DNA of 64,000 nt from Bacillus sp. es.036. GTDB lineage: Bacteria; Bacillota; Bacilli; Bacillales; Guptibacillaceae. Location: NCBI RefSeq assembly GCF_002563635.1, contig NZ_PDIZ01000001.1, positions 2,790,001 to 2,854,000 of the forward strand, in the 5' to 3' direction. Position 1 is the stretch's first letter, and the number at the start of each line of letters is the position of its first letter. The notes below the pieces were generated by a model. It saw only the letters and a program-made list of their open reading frames with translations, was not told the origin of the DNA and ran no database searches. Position numbers and translations under genes: made by a program. Shown one piece after another: positions 25,465 through 34,382 of the stretch.

Positions 25465-26383
25465 CCTGCTCACCTCCAGTTACTTCAAGGAACACATCTT
25501 CTAACGTTTTCACAGAGGATTGAATACCATAAACGCGGACGCCCTTTTCCACCAGAACGGCTGTTACCTCTGGAATAAGCTCATGCTCGATTTTAATCGT
25601 CAACTTACGATCCGCCTGTTCAATCTCACAATCAGGGAAATTCGCTTTAACAGCATGAACCGCGTGTTCCACTGGATCAACTTCAAATGAAACCATTACT
25701 GCTTGATCATTTTGAACAAAGTCGTTTACCCGCTGCACATCGATCATTTTACCAGCCTGAATAATGCCAATTCGATCACACATGAGCTCGATTTCGGATA
25801 ACAAATGACTTGAAACAACTACGGCGACGTTTTCTTCTCTGGCAAGCGTTCGTAAGTATTGTCTGATTTCTCGAATGCCAGCGGGATCAAGACCGTTTGT
25901 TGGCTCGTCTAGAATGAGTAGCTTAGGTCGATGTAGAAGTGCCTGCGCAAGTCCAAGACGCTGCCTCATTCCGAGAGAATATCCCTTCACTTTTTCGTGA
26001 ATACGTCCTTGTAGTCCGACGAGCTGAATCACTTCTTTAATCCGTTCTTTAGAAACCCCCTTCACCATACGAGCATAATGCACGAGATTTTGATAACCCG
26101 TTAGAAATTTGTACATTTCAGGGTTTTCAACAATCGCCCCTACTTTAACTATCGCATTCTCGTAATCTGTTTTAATACTGCTTCCATCAATGAGAACTTC
26201 GCCTTCTGTCATTCTCATTAGCCCAACCATCATCCGAATCGTTGTTGTTTTTCCTGCTCCATTCGGTCCCAGAAAACCAAACACTTCCCCTGGATAGACA
26301 TCAAATGAAAGCTGATCAATGATTGTTTTCTTTCCAATTACCTTTGTTAAGTCTCGAATTTGAACAACTGGTTTTACAGCCAT
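25457..26383 (-). CDS. yhcH: ABC transporter ATPase, YhcH type
   Basis: A 308-residue ATP-binding protein: Walker A GPNGAGKTTT, signature YSLGMRQRLGLAQALL, Walker B LLILDEPTNGLDPAG, switch histidine in VVSSHLLSEIE. The C-terminal 80 residues form the extra domain seen in BcrA-like ATPases of peptide-antibiotic and ABC-2 exporters. One base separates it from yhcG, and it overlaps yhcI. Confidence 0.88.
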   Translation of the reverse strand: MAVKPVVQIRDLTKVIGKKTIIDQLSFDVYPGEVFGFLGPNGAGKTTTIRMMVGLMRMTEGEVLIDGSSIKTDYENAIVKVGAIVENPEMYKFLTGYQNLVHYARMVKGVSKERIKEVIQLVGLQGRIHEKVKGYSLGMRQRLGLAQALLHRPKLLILDEPTNGLDPAGIREIRQYLRTLAREENVAVVVSSHLLSEIELMCDRIGIIQAGKMIDVQRVNDFVQNDQAVMVSFEVDPVEHAVHAVKANFPDCEIEQADRKLTIKIEHELIPEVTAVLVEKGVRVYGIQSSVKTLEDVFLEVTGGEQVV

Positions 26384-26384
26384 G

Positions 26385-27083
26385 TTACGCCTCCTCTTGG
26401 TAAATCTTCTTCAACCAATCCACTATTCTCATACGATCTCGCTCGCGAATGGTTTCAACATCTTCGAGAGCCAGTACCTTACCATTTCGAATCGCAATAA
26501 CCGTTTCAAGCAAAGGTTCGATTTCTGTTACTTCATGTGTCGTAATGATCACCGTTTGTTTTTCTAAATCAATAAATGAAAGCAAACCTTTCACAATTGA
26601 ATCTCGCACCATCGGATCAAGTCCTGATAATGGCTCATCCATCAAAATAACCGGCACTTCTCTTGCCAGGGTGAGCGCAATCTTTAACCTCCCCCGATTT
26701 CCTTTCGATAAATGCTTTACCTTTTGACTCGAATCTACCTCCATAAAGTCAACAATATCGTTCGCTTTTTCTATATCAAAATCCTGAAATTGTGAAGCAA
26801 AGAAATCGATTGTCTCTTTCACTGAAAAGAATGAATAATACGCATCCAATTCAGAAAGATAAGCCACTTTATTGGCTGTTCGCCTAGAAACCGGTTCTTG
26901 GTCAATCATTACTTTCCCTTCAGAAGGCGCTACAAGACCTGCGATCATTTTCATGAACGTCGATTTCCCGCTACCGTTTGACCCTACAAGACCTATGATC
27001 TTCCCTTCTGGAATCGTGACATTCACTTCTGATAGGGCATGTTTTGTAAGATATCGCTTTGATACATTCTCAAATGTAATCAT
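26385..27083 (-). CDS. yhcG: ABC transporter ATPase, YhcG/YtrB type
   Basis: A 232-residue ATPase: Walker A GSNGSGKSTFM, signature HLSKGNRGRLKIALTLA (an SKGN form rather than SGGQ), Walker B VILMDEPLSGLDPMV, switch histidine in ITTHEVTEIE. The SKGN signature is normal for the YtrB/YhcG group. Its ATG overlaps the yhcF stop, so the two are coupled. It probably works with the YhcE permease. Confidence 0.88.
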   Translation of the reverse strand: MITFENVSKRYLTKHALSEVNVTIPEGKIIGLVGSNGSGKSTFMKMIAGLVAPSEGKVMIDQEPVSRRTANKVAYLSELDAYYSFFSVKETIDFFASQFQDFDIEKANDIVDFMEVDSSQKVKHLSKGNRGRLKIALTLAREVPVILMDEPLSGLDPMVRDSIVKGLLSFIDLEKQTVIITTHEVTEIEPLLETVIAIRNGKVLALEDVETIRERDRMRIVDWLKKIYQEEA

Positions 27084-27460
27084 GATTGATTCTCCTTTTC
27101 GTTCGTAACGTAAGTTCGAATACCTTCAATCATATCTTCTGATGAAAAGCCCATCTGCTTCATATCTTCAATAAAATTCTGGATGTGGTTAATCTTAAGC
27201 TGTTCTCGAAGTTCGACCAGTTTTTCTTTTTGCTCTGTTACAAACGTTCCTTGTCCTCGCTTCGTCTCCACGATTTCCATCCTCTCCAGTTCATTGTAAG
27301 TTCTCGATACTGTATTAGGATTTACTCCTGATTGAATGGCCATTTCCCTCACAGAAGGAAGCTTTTCACCAGTTTTTCGTTCACCTTTAATAATTTCCCA
27401 GCTAATGCGATCCACTAGCTGCAGGTAAATCGGCTTTGAGGGATTAAATTCTTCTCCCAT
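27080..27460 (-). CDS. yhcF: GntR regulator, YtrA/YhcF type
   Basis: A 126-residue protein with only the GntR winged helix (PIYLQLVDRISWEIIKGERK, SVREMAIQSGVNPNTVSRTY) and a short C-terminal dimer helix, as in the YtrA subfamily that represses its own ABC operon. A matching inverted repeat overlaps the -10 of the operon promoter. It stands second in the operon. Confidence 0.9.
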   Translation of the reverse strand: MGEEFNPSKPIYLQLVDRISWEIIKGERKTGEKLPSVREMAIQSGVNPNTVSRTYNELERMEIVETKRGQGTFVTEQKEKLVELREQLKINHIQNFIEDMKQMGFSSEDMIEGIRTYVTNEKENQS

Positions 27461-27463
27461 CCG

Positions 27464-28234
27464 TTACACCTCCACTTTTCGATCAAGTAACCAGCAAGTA
27501 ATCAAGAATATAACGACTAAAGTGATGATATCGAAAACCACGTTACCAACCGGAAATGGAAAGATTGAAACAGTTAAATCAAACTCCTGCTGACTAACTT
27601 CCATATTTAACGGTGAAGGTAGTTGCACATACCCCCACTCCACAAGCACTTCTGAAAGACGGGTTCCACTAAACCACGAACCTAGCCAACTAATGAAAGC
27701 AACAAGTACGAGAACAAGGAGAAGCGCCCATTTGCCAATATAGGTTTTCAATACTTGATAAAACGTCCAATAGAAGATAAGCCAAATTCCCATGTAAATA
27801 GCCCCTGTTACAATGACGGCTAAAAAGTAAAACCCGAACAACCATACGTTGTCAATTGGAAGCTCCAAAGCAGTTGTCTCTAAGTTGTAAGCTAGAAGTG
27901 ATAAGCTACTTACAAGACCAATCGAAATTAGTATTGCTAATAAACCATTCAGGAATTTAGCCCCAAGTAAGCGAGCTCCAGATTGAGGATTGTGGAGCCA
28001 GAGATGCAGGTTTCTTCCTTCTGTGTTAAGACTAATCAATAAGTACAGGGGTAGAAAGAAAACATGTATCGCTGTTAAGACACCACCAATAATGGCGGTT
28101 AAATAAGGGAATTCCCACCTTTCTGATGCTAAGAAGAAACCGATCATTACCAGTAAATCAAATGTTAGGACGCCTAAAAGAAGGGTTCTTGTTACACGAA
28201 ACTCTTTTCGTAACAACCCGCTCCAATTCATCAT
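27464..28234 (-). CDS. yhcE: ABC-2 type permease, YhcE type
   Basis: A 256-residue membrane protein with six predicted segments, first gene of the operon. ATG at 28234 lies 7 nt after GGAG; an upstream ATG at 28249 overlaps that box. Size and order (permease, GntR, ATPase, ATPase, permease) match yhcE-yhcI of B. subtilis. Probable partner of YhcG. Confidence 0.8.
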   Translation of the reverse strand: MMNWSGLLRKEFRVTRTLLLGVLTFDLLVMIGFFLASERWEFPYLTAIIGGVLTAIHVFFLPLYLLISLNTEGRNLHLWLHNPQSGARLLGAKFLNGLLAILISIGLVSSLSLLAYNLETTALELPIDNVWLFGFYFLAVIVTGAIYMGIWLIFYWTFYQVLKTYIGKWALLLVLVLVAFISWLGSWFSGTRLSEVLVEWGYVQLPSPLNMEVSQQEFDLTVSIFPFPVGNVVFDIITLVVIFLITCWLLDRKVEV

Positions 28235-28258
28235 TTCATCACTCCTCATATTGTGTTT

Positions 28259-28300
28259 GTGTATTAGTTACATAGTACACCGATACTTTAGAAAGGTCAA
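28259..28300 (-). promoter_or_regulatory. Promoter and YtrA-type operator of the yhc operon
   Basis: Minus strand -35 TTGACC (28300-28295) and -10 TACTAT (28277-28272), spacing 17. Inverted repeat GTGTA-N12-TACAC (28259-28280) covers the -10, close to the AGTGTA-N13-TACACT operators known for YtrA. Confidence 0.7.
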
Positions 28301-28422
28301 TCTTTTTTAGATAAAATTTTTTCTTAAAAAATGATCTAAATTGACGTTTTTTTCGTTAGCTTTGTAAGACTATTGTCAGTAAATGCTTATATGATAGAAA
28401 TTAACTAAAAGAGGTGAAGAAT

Positions 28423-29403
28423 GTGAGGAAGATCTTGTTGCTTGTCGTTGGCGCAATTATCTGGCTTGTTCTTGCTGGTTATAACAATAATTATGTTGAG
28501 CCTGAAACGGCGAAGGAAATGGCGACGAACACCACAGAAGAAAACCAATCTGAGTTAGAAGTAGAAGAAATTGAAAAACCGGATGTCTTATCGGATGAAT
28601 TTTTACTTCTAGATGATCAGAAGAAAAAAATTGAGAAAGCAAAAGAATCTCAGGACGTTCAAGAAGGAATTGAACCAGTGCAACTTGAAATACCCGCCAT
28701 TGATGTGACAGCCGATATCGAGAATGTAGGCGTTTTAGATAACGGGCAAATGGGTGTACCAGAGGATATCAACAAAGTTGGCTGGTTTGAGCCCGGCTTT
28801 AAGCCAGGTACAAAAGGAAATGCTGTCCTTGCCGGGCACGTCGATAGTAAAACGGGACCAGCGATCTTCTTTTATCTCGAAAAACTTTCAAAAGGAGACG
28901 AAATTATTTTAACTGGTCAAGATGGTGAAACAATGACCTTCGTTGTAACCGGTAAAGAAAGATACCCATATGATGATTCTCCAATTGAGAAGATTTTTGG
29001 ACCAACTGATTCACGTACATTGAATCTCATTACATGTGTTGGCACATTTAATCGGTCGAAAGGGACACATGAAGAAAGACTTGTTGTGTCTACCGAATTA
29101 AAAGAGGACGATGCTGATAAAAAGGAACAAGTAAATCCTGACGAAGTACCTGATGCACCAACAAACCTTAGTGTTAGCGGCAACTTTCTTTCGTGGCACG
29201 CTGTTCGTGATGAAAATGTGGTAGGTTATCGGATTTATAAAGCCGATGCGTACGGAGTATACAAACAAATTGAGAGTGTATCAAATCTTGAACGAAAGAG
29301 CTTTACCGATCCAGATGCCTCAAGCTCTTCCTACTATGTTACAGCGGTTAATATTTTTGGAAATGAATCGGCGCCTTCTAAAAAAATAACTTCAGACGAA
29401 TAA
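28423..29403 (+). CDS. Sortase with C-terminal fibronectin type III domain
   Basis: A 326-residue extracellular membrane-anchored sortase. The N-terminal anchor is at about 2-20, an acidic linker runs to 80, and the sortase barrel covers about 85-230 with His139 (LAGHVDS), Cys205 (LNLITCVG, the TLxTC motif) and Arg219 (ERLVVST). A fibronectin type III fold follows (PDAPTNLSVSGNFLSWHAV, VVGYRIYKADAYG, YYVTAVNIFGNESAPS). GTG at 28423 is 7 nt after AGAGGTG; a GTG at 28414 lies within that box. It is divergent from the yhc operon. No LPxTG-type substrate is in the window. Confidence 0.88.
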   Translation: MRKILLLVVGAIIWLVLAGYNNNYVEPETAKEMATNTTEENQSELEVEEIEKPDVLSDEFLLLDDQKKKIEKAKESQDVQEGIEPVQLEIPAIDVTADIENVGVLDNGQMGVPEDINKVGWFEPGFKPGTKGNAVLAGHVDSKTGPAIFFYLEKLSKGDEIILTGQDGETMTFVVTGKERYPYDDSPIEKIFGPTDSRTLNLITCVGTFNRSKGTHEERLVVSTELKEDDADKKEQVNPDEVPDAPTNLSVSGNFLSWHAVRDENVVGYRIYKADAYGVYKQIESVSNLERKSFTDPDASSSSYYVTAVNIFGNESAPSKKITSDE

Positions 29404-29404
29404 G

Positions 29405-29440
29405 AAAGAGCCCAGCTGAAATTTTCAGCAGGGCTCTTTT
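29405..29440. terminator. Bidirectional terminator
   Basis: Stem AAAGAGCCC-GCTGAA / TTCAGC-GGGCTCTTT between the sortase and a symporter gene. Confidence 0.85.
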
Positions 29441-29454
29441 TTGGCTATCTAGAA

Positions 29455-30864
29455 CTAACTCGCTTTCTTCATTTCAAATTCAACAAGATAACGGTTAAAG
29501 TAGTCGTCTGTTTCACTCTTAATCACTTTATAAAGCAACAATAGCGCAATTAAGTTTGGAATCATCATTAAGGCATTGGCCATATCTGCAAAGGCCCACA
29601 CGGTTGTTAAGTTCGCAACTGTTCCAACAAAGCACGCTAGTATATATACGGCACCATAATAAATCGTTATTTTTGTACCAACAAGGTATTCAAAACATTT
29701 ATACCCATACACGTACCAGCCGATAATGGTCGAGAAACCAAAGAAAATAACAGAGAACGTGACGATATATTCACCAACCATACCGAGACTTGATCCAAAG
29801 GCAGCAGTCGTTAAAGCACCCGCTTCCAGGTTTGGATCATGCACAACTCCTGAAAGCTCTCCTCCTGTTGGATCCCAAAATCCTGTAATGAGGAGCACGA
29901 GCGCCGTCATTGTACAAACAATAATTGTTACAATAAACGTACCCGTCATCGCAACGAGCGCTTGTTTTACAGGGTGATCCGCTTTTGCATTTCCTGCAAT
30001 TAGCGCTGCTGTACCCAGGCCTGCTTCATTAGAAAAAATCCCTTTGGAAACGCCGGATTTCACTGCTTCCATTACAATTACACCAGAAAATCCTCCCACA
30101 GCCGATAGAGGAGAGAAAGCATACGTGAAGATTAACTTCATTGCTGGAATAACCGCGTCGAAGTTTAGGATGATGATAATGACCGCTCCTACTATGTAGA
30201 GTACTGCCATAATTGGAACAAAGAAACCTGCGACAGAACTAATCCGTTTCACACCACCAAAAATAATAAGTGCTGTAAGCGCAGCAAGGATAACCCCCGT
30301 TACCCATCCATCAATGTTAAAACTTTCATCAACAACACTTGCGATCGTATTCGATTGAACGCTATTCCCGATGCCAAGTGAAGCGATAGCACCAAATAAC
30401 GCAAACGAGATCGCGAGCCACTTCCATTTTGGACCGAGTCCCTTTTCAACATAATACATTGGTCCACCTGCATACTCACCATTATCATTTTTCACTCGGT
30501 ATTTCATAGCAAGCAGGGCTTCACCATATTTGGTCGCCATACCGACGAGACCAACGACCCACATCCAGAAGATAGCGCCTGGTCCACCAATCGTAATGGC
30601 CGTCGCAACACCCGCAATGTTTCCATTTCCGATCGTTGCCGCAAGGGCTGTCATCAAAGCTTTATAGTTACTAACATCACCTTCAGCACTGCTGTCCTCT
30701 TCTTTTTCTTTTGAAAATGCCAACTTAAACGCATACCCAAGTTTCCGAAACTGCAGTCCTTTTAAAATTAACGTGAGAAAGACACCTGTTCCAAATAACA
30801 AAATTAGACTTGGTGCTCCCCAAAGAACGCCGTTAATTTTCTGTAGCCATTCTAAGATGTTCAT
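29455..30864 (-). CDS. AgcS family alanine/glycine:cation symporter
   Basis: A 469-residue membrane protein with about 11 segments. Family signatures: TALAATIGNGNIAGVATAI, GGPGAIFWMWVVGLVGMATKYGE and SNEAGLGTAALIAGNAKADHP. It takes up alanine or glycine with sodium. A perfect cre site lies 17 nt before the start, so carbon catabolite control is likely. A paralogue is at 38747. Which amino acid each prefers cannot be told. Confidence 0.93.
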   Translation of the reverse strand: MNILEWLQKINGVLWGAPSLILLFGTGVFLTLILKGLQFRKLGYAFKLAFSKEKEEDSSAEGDVSNYKALMTALAATIGNGNIAGVATAITIGGPGAIFWMWVVGLVGMATKYGEALLAMKYRVKNDNGEYAGGPMYYVEKGLGPKWKWLAISFALFGAIASLGIGNSVQSNTIASVVDESFNIDGWVTGVILAALTALIIFGGVKRISSVAGFFVPIMAVLYIVGAVIIIILNFDAVIPAMKLIFTYAFSPLSAVGGFSGVIVMEAVKSGVSKGIFSNEAGLGTAALIAGNAKADHPVKQALVAMTGTFIVTIIVCTMTALVLLITGFWDPTGGELSGVVHDPNLEAGALTTAAFGSSLGMVGEYIVTFSVIFFGFSTIIGWYVYGYKCFEYLVGTKITIYYGAVYILACFVGTVANLTTVWAFADMANALMMIPNLIALLLLYKVIKSETDDYFNRYLVEFEMKKAS

Positions 30865-30880
30865 TCTCTCTACTCCTTTA

Positions 30881-30894
30881 TGTTAACGCTTTCA
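30881..30894 (-). promoter_or_regulatory. Catabolite-responsive element, perfect match
   Basis: TGAAAGCGTTAACA on the minus strand fits TGWAANCGNTNWCA at all 14 positions, just upstream of the symporter start; a roadblock-type CcpA site. Confidence 0.75.
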
Positions 30895-31030
30895 TGCACT
30901 GACCTATACCACATTATCATTAGTTCGCCTTCATCGCAATTTTTTCGTCGAAAAATGATGAAAAAGTCACTAATTATTTTTCTATAACGATGTAATAAAT
31001 ACAAGGAGTAACATTATCCAACAGAAAAAA

Positions 31031-31054
31031 GAGACTTAACGGATGTTAAGTCTC
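31031..31054 (-). terminator. Terminator of the NAD(P)-binding gene
   Basis: Stem GAGACTTAAC / GTTAAGTCTC followed by TTTTTT on the minus strand. Confidence 0.85.
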
Positions 31055-31068
31055 CCATGGAATAAACT

Positions 31069-31707
31069 CTATAGCTGACCAATCGCATCACTGATGCTAT
31101 GGTCACCGTCTAGAACCTCAAATGAACGATTAAACGTATGCTCATTCTCTAGAACTTCAGCTAGAACAGCCGCTACATCTTCGCGTGGAATTTGACCAGA
31201 TTTATCTTCTAATGTTTCAGAAGCTCTAACCTTTCCTGTACCAGGGTCATTTGAAAGACGGCCCGGGCGAAGGATCGTGTACGTTAAGTTTGTAGCTTTT
31301 AAGTGCTCATCAGCACGTTTTTTCGCATATAAGTAAGGCTTCATTTCATCTGGTCCTTTTTCTGGGTAATCGGACCCAACCGTGCTTAGCATTACAAAGC
31401 GCTTAATGCCCTGTTGCTTCGCTTCATCAACGGCTTTAATTGCACCTTCTTGGTCAATCATGATCGTTTTATCCGCACCAGTGTGTGGGCCTGAACCTGC
31501 AGCGAAGATCACCGCTTCACAGCCATACAACGCTTGTGAGAAATCTTTCTCAAGATCACCGAGTACTGTTTTGCCTCCAGCATCTTCAATCGCCTTGACT
31601 TGGTCTGTATCGCGAATCATACCAACTGGTTCGTGACCGCGTTCAGCTAATTTCGAAATTAAATGTGTTCCTACTTGTCCATTTGCTCCAATAACGAGTA
31701 CTTTCAT
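31069..31707 (-). CDS. NAD(P)-binding atypical SDR (YhfK-like)
   Basis: A 212-residue NmrA-like protein: MKVLVIGANGQVGTHLISKL gives the GxxGxxG motif, AAGSGPHTGADKT and STVGSDYPEKGP follow, and YLYAKKRADEHLK carries a YxxxK-like pair. ATG at 31707 has AAAGGAGG 10 nt upstream; an in-frame ATG at 31815 would overlap the next gene and has no ribosome site. Probably a redox-linked or sensor oxidoreductase; substrate unknown. Confidence 0.87.
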   Translation of the reverse strand: MKVLVIGANGQVGTHLISKLAERGHEPVGMIRDTDQVKAIEDAGGKTVLGDLEKDFSQALYGCEAVIFAAGSGPHTGADKTIMIDQEGAIKAVDEAKQQGIKRFVMLSTVGSDYPEKGPDEMKPYLYAKKRADEHLKATNLTYTILRPGRLSNDPGTGKVRASETLEDKSGQIPREDVAAVLAEVLENEHTFNRSFEVLDGDHSISDAIGQL

Positions 31708-31789
31708 GACAATTCGTCCTCCTTTAAAAACCTTCACACTTGTTATATTCCGCAAATTCATCTTTTTAAACCAACGAATGTGCAAAGTG

Positions 31790-32836
31790 CTAAAAGCAGA
31801 CCTGGTTTCGCCCATTTTTCTTCGCTTTATAAAGACACTTGTCTGCTCGTTCCACTGATGTCATGAGAGGTTTTTGTTGGTCGAGTTCAGCTAGTCCAAT
31901 GGAAACCGAAACATTTTGTATTTCTTCTCCCATTTCAGTAATGAATTGCTGTTTACTCAAACTTCGCTGCAAGGTTTTCATCCGATTGTAAGCCTCGTCC
32001 TTCGTAGCCGCTTCGAGCATAACAATAAATTCCTCTCCTCCGTATCGTCCAACAAGCCAATCATCCTGTTCTGAAAGAAAAGCGGCAAAATCAGCAAGAA
32101 CACGATCGCCATTCAAATGACCGTATGTGTCATTAATTTGTTTGAAAAAATCAAGGTCAAGCATGGCCACCACTTTCAATAAATGACTCTCATGGTCTCT
32201 CGCTTTTTTAAGAAAACTTCTAAGGTTTAAAAGGCCTGTCAAAGAGTCGTGTTCAGCATAAAAACGAAGTTGCTCACTCATCTCAAGATTTTTTGTACTC
32301 ATTTGTATAAAGAAATACATGATTAGCGCAGATAACTGAAAGGAAATAAACCGCATTAAATACGAATAGACGGTAATGTCTTCTGAAATAATATGGCCAA
32401 CGATCGCATCCGAAATAAACCAGATGCCAATAAAATAAAAAAACAGCTTTAAATATGTAAGGTTTTGAACAAGCTTCCTTCGTACTAGCATGGTTACAAA
32501 GGTCGGGATTAACAAGGTGAAAAAGAGTTCGAGGTAAATAAATTCACCTGGAAAAGCAAACCGAGCTAAGATAATGATGATAAGAACGGGAATGCCAAAT
32601 TGGTAGCCATGATACAAAACGAGTATCACCATTGGAATGGTTCGCAAATCGAACAGATAACCGTCTAACGAAACCGGAAGCATATAGAGGCAGATAATAC
32701 CGATTGCCACAATCAGGATATGCGAGACTGCAACAACGTAATTGGGCCACCGTTTTTGAAAGGCGAGATAGTATAAGCTTTGAATGCAAAGATGCATAAA
32801 CAATAAGATTGAGAAATTAGCTAATAAAGATTGCAT
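31790..32836 (-). CDS. Membrane diguanylate cyclase
   Basis: A 348-residue protein with six N-terminal membrane segments of the 5TMR-LYT type (to about residue 190), then a GGDEF domain with intact active site GRYGGEEFIVML and HDSLTGLLNLRSF, LDLDFFKQINDTYGHLNGD. It makes cyclic di-GMP from GTP. The product-binding I-site RxxD is not obvious before GGEEF. The start codon lacks a strong ribosome site. Monocistronic. Confidence 0.9.
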   Translation of the reverse strand: MQSLLANFSILLFMHLCIQSLYYLAFQKRWPNYVVAVSHILIVAIGIICLYMLPVSLDGYLFDLRTIPMVILVLYHGYQFGIPVLIIIILARFAFPGEFIYLELFFTLLIPTFVTMLVRRKLVQNLTYLKLFFYFIGIWFISDAIVGHIISEDITVYSYLMRFISFQLSALIMYFFIQMSTKNLEMSEQLRFYAEHDSLTGLLNLRSFLKKARDHESHLLKVVAMLDLDFFKQINDTYGHLNGDRVLADFAAFLSEQDDWLVGRYGGEEFIVMLEAATKDEAYNRMKTLQRSLSKQQFITEMGEEIQNVSVSIGLAELDQQKPLMTSVERADKCLYKAKKNGRNQVCF

Positions 32837-32962
32837 CGGGCCGTGTCACATCCATAATGATTATTTTTATTGTTTCTTACTTAAAGATTCTACACCTTGA
32901 TTCTACACCTATTTTATCGTTTTTGGAAAATAATAGCATGTCCTTATTCTATCTGTTATGAA

Positions 32963-33001
32963 AAAACCAAGTATCACTCCTTCCGGAGAAATACTTGGTT
33001 T
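32963..33001 (-). terminator. Terminator of the flavin oxidoreductase gene
   Basis: Stem AAACCAAGTAT / ATACTTGGTTT with an internal TCC-TTCC-GGA hairpin, then TTTTTT on the minus strand. Confidence 0.8.
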
Positions 33002-33037
33002 CATAATAAGCAGTCGGGGGATGACCTCTTCACTTAT

Positions 33038-34141
33038 TTAGTATAATTTTTGCAAAGCTTCTTTATCAAATGGTAAAAGGTCATCTGCACGCCCATCGCG
33101 TACTTTGCTTACCCATTCAGGATCCATTAATAAAGAGCGACCAATGGCAACAAGATCAAATTCCTCATTTTCTAGCTTTCCAATCAAGCCATCAAGACTC
33201 GTTGTATTGGCACCTGAGAAGCTTGTAAATTCGCCATCAAGTCCAACAGATCCTACTGAAATAACTGGCTTACCAGTCAGTTTCTTCGTCCAACCTGCTA
33301 AATTCAATTCGGAACCTTCAAATTCAGGCTCCCAAAAACGACGTGTTGAACAGTGGAAAATATCCACTCCAGCTTCAACGAGCGGCGCTAGGAACTGTTC
33401 TAATTCCTCCGGTGTAGTGGCAAGCTTCGCTTTAAAATCGTGCATTTTCCATTGAGAAAAACGGAAAATAATCGGGAAGTCTGGACCAACTTTCCGACGG
33501 CACGCTTCAATGATCTCAACTGCGAACTGTGTTCTCCCTACAAGATCGCCACCGTAGCGGTCAGTGCGCTGATTTGTTTGTTCATAGAAAAACTGGTCAA
33601 TTAAATAACCGTGTGCTCCGTGAAGTTCAATCGCATCAAAACCGAGTCGCTTAGCATCTGCTGCCGCCTGAGCGTAAGCTTCAACGAGCTGTTCAACTTC
33701 TTCTGTAGTTAAAGGCTCGTTTACTTTCTCACCGGATAGTGCTAGACCTGATGGGCCAACTGGTTGTGCTTCTTCGTTTGGCAGTTCACCCATTTTTCGA
33801 GTCATTCCAACGTGCCAAAGCTGAGGGGCAATTTTACCGCCAGCTTTATGCACTTCTTTGACGACATTCTCCCAGCCATTAAGTGCTTCTTCACCATGAA
33901 ATACTGGAATACTTGCACCTGAAACAGAAGAAGGATGGTTAATACCTGTCCCTTCTGTGACGATTAATCCAACACCATTTTCAGCTCTACGGCGATAATA
34001 GGCAGCTACATCTTCACCTGGTACATTTCCTGGTGAAAAACCTCTCGTCATTGGAGCCATAACCGTACGATTTTCTAAAGTTAATTTCTCACTATTGAAC
34101 GTTTTGAATAACGCTTCGGTTGTTTTTGTTGTGTGTGTCAA
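33038..34141 (-). CDS. NADH:flavin oxidoreductase, old yellow enzyme family
   Basis: A 367-residue FMN enzyme: ENRTVMAPMTRGFSPGN at the N-terminus, IAPQLWHVGMTRKMG, ELHGAHGYLIDQFFYEQTNQRTDRYGG with the substrate-binding His and the RYGG motif, and VAIGRSLLMDPEW for phosphate binding. It reduces activated double bonds, usually as a defence against reactive electrophiles. TTG start after GAGGAGG. Monocistronic with its own terminator. Confidence 0.92.
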   Translation of the reverse strand: MTHTTKTTEALFKTFNSEKLTLENRTVMAPMTRGFSPGNVPGEDVAAYYRRRAENGVGLIVTEGTGINHPSSVSGASIPVFHGEEALNGWENVVKEVHKAGGKIAPQLWHVGMTRKMGELPNEEAQPVGPSGLALSGEKVNEPLTTEEVEQLVEAYAQAAADAKRLGFDAIELHGAHGYLIDQFFYEQTNQRTDRYGGDLVGRTQFAVEIIEACRRKVGPDFPIIFRFSQWKMHDFKAKLATTPEELEQFLAPLVEAGVDIFHCSTRRFWEPEFEGSELNLAGWTKKLTGKPVISVGSVGLDGEFTSFSGANTTSLDGLIGKLENEEFDLVAIGRSLLMDPEWVSKVRDGRADDLLPFDKEALQKLY

Positions 34142-34255
34142 TTTGGTTTCCTCCTCTATCCTTCGTGCACTTTATATTATTTCAAAGTCACATTTTAAAT
34201 GAAAGCAATCTGTTTGTGTGATGTGCTCGTGACGTTATTGTTCATGAAAAATGCT

Positions 34256-34330
34256 GTTAATTCCGCGCTACTCACCATAATTACGCGAAAAGTCGATTAT
34301 TTCCGCGATTTTTAAATTAATTCCGCGATC
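34256..34330. repeat. Cluster of TTCCGCG-type short repeats
   Basis: Four copies of a short motif, AATTCCGCG, AATTACGCG, ATTTCCGCG and AATTCCGCG, lie about 17-25 bp apart in AT-rich intergenic sequence between the oxidoreductase start and a terminator. No frame is associated. Copies are too short and unevenly spaced for CRISPR. Confidence 0.55.
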
Positions 34331-34345
34331 TGCCAAATCACAAAA

Positions 34346-34372
34346 AAATCATAGGCAAAGCACCTATGATTT
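34346..34372 (-). terminator. Terminator of the PAP2-like gene
   Basis: Stem AAATCATAGG / CCTATGATTT with a 7-nt loop. Confidence 0.85.
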
Positions 34373-34382
34373 CCTGTCTCAA

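Noticed and set aside
34256-34330. CRISPR-like array
   Set aside because: Repeats are only 9 bp, imperfect and unevenly spaced; no cas genes are present.
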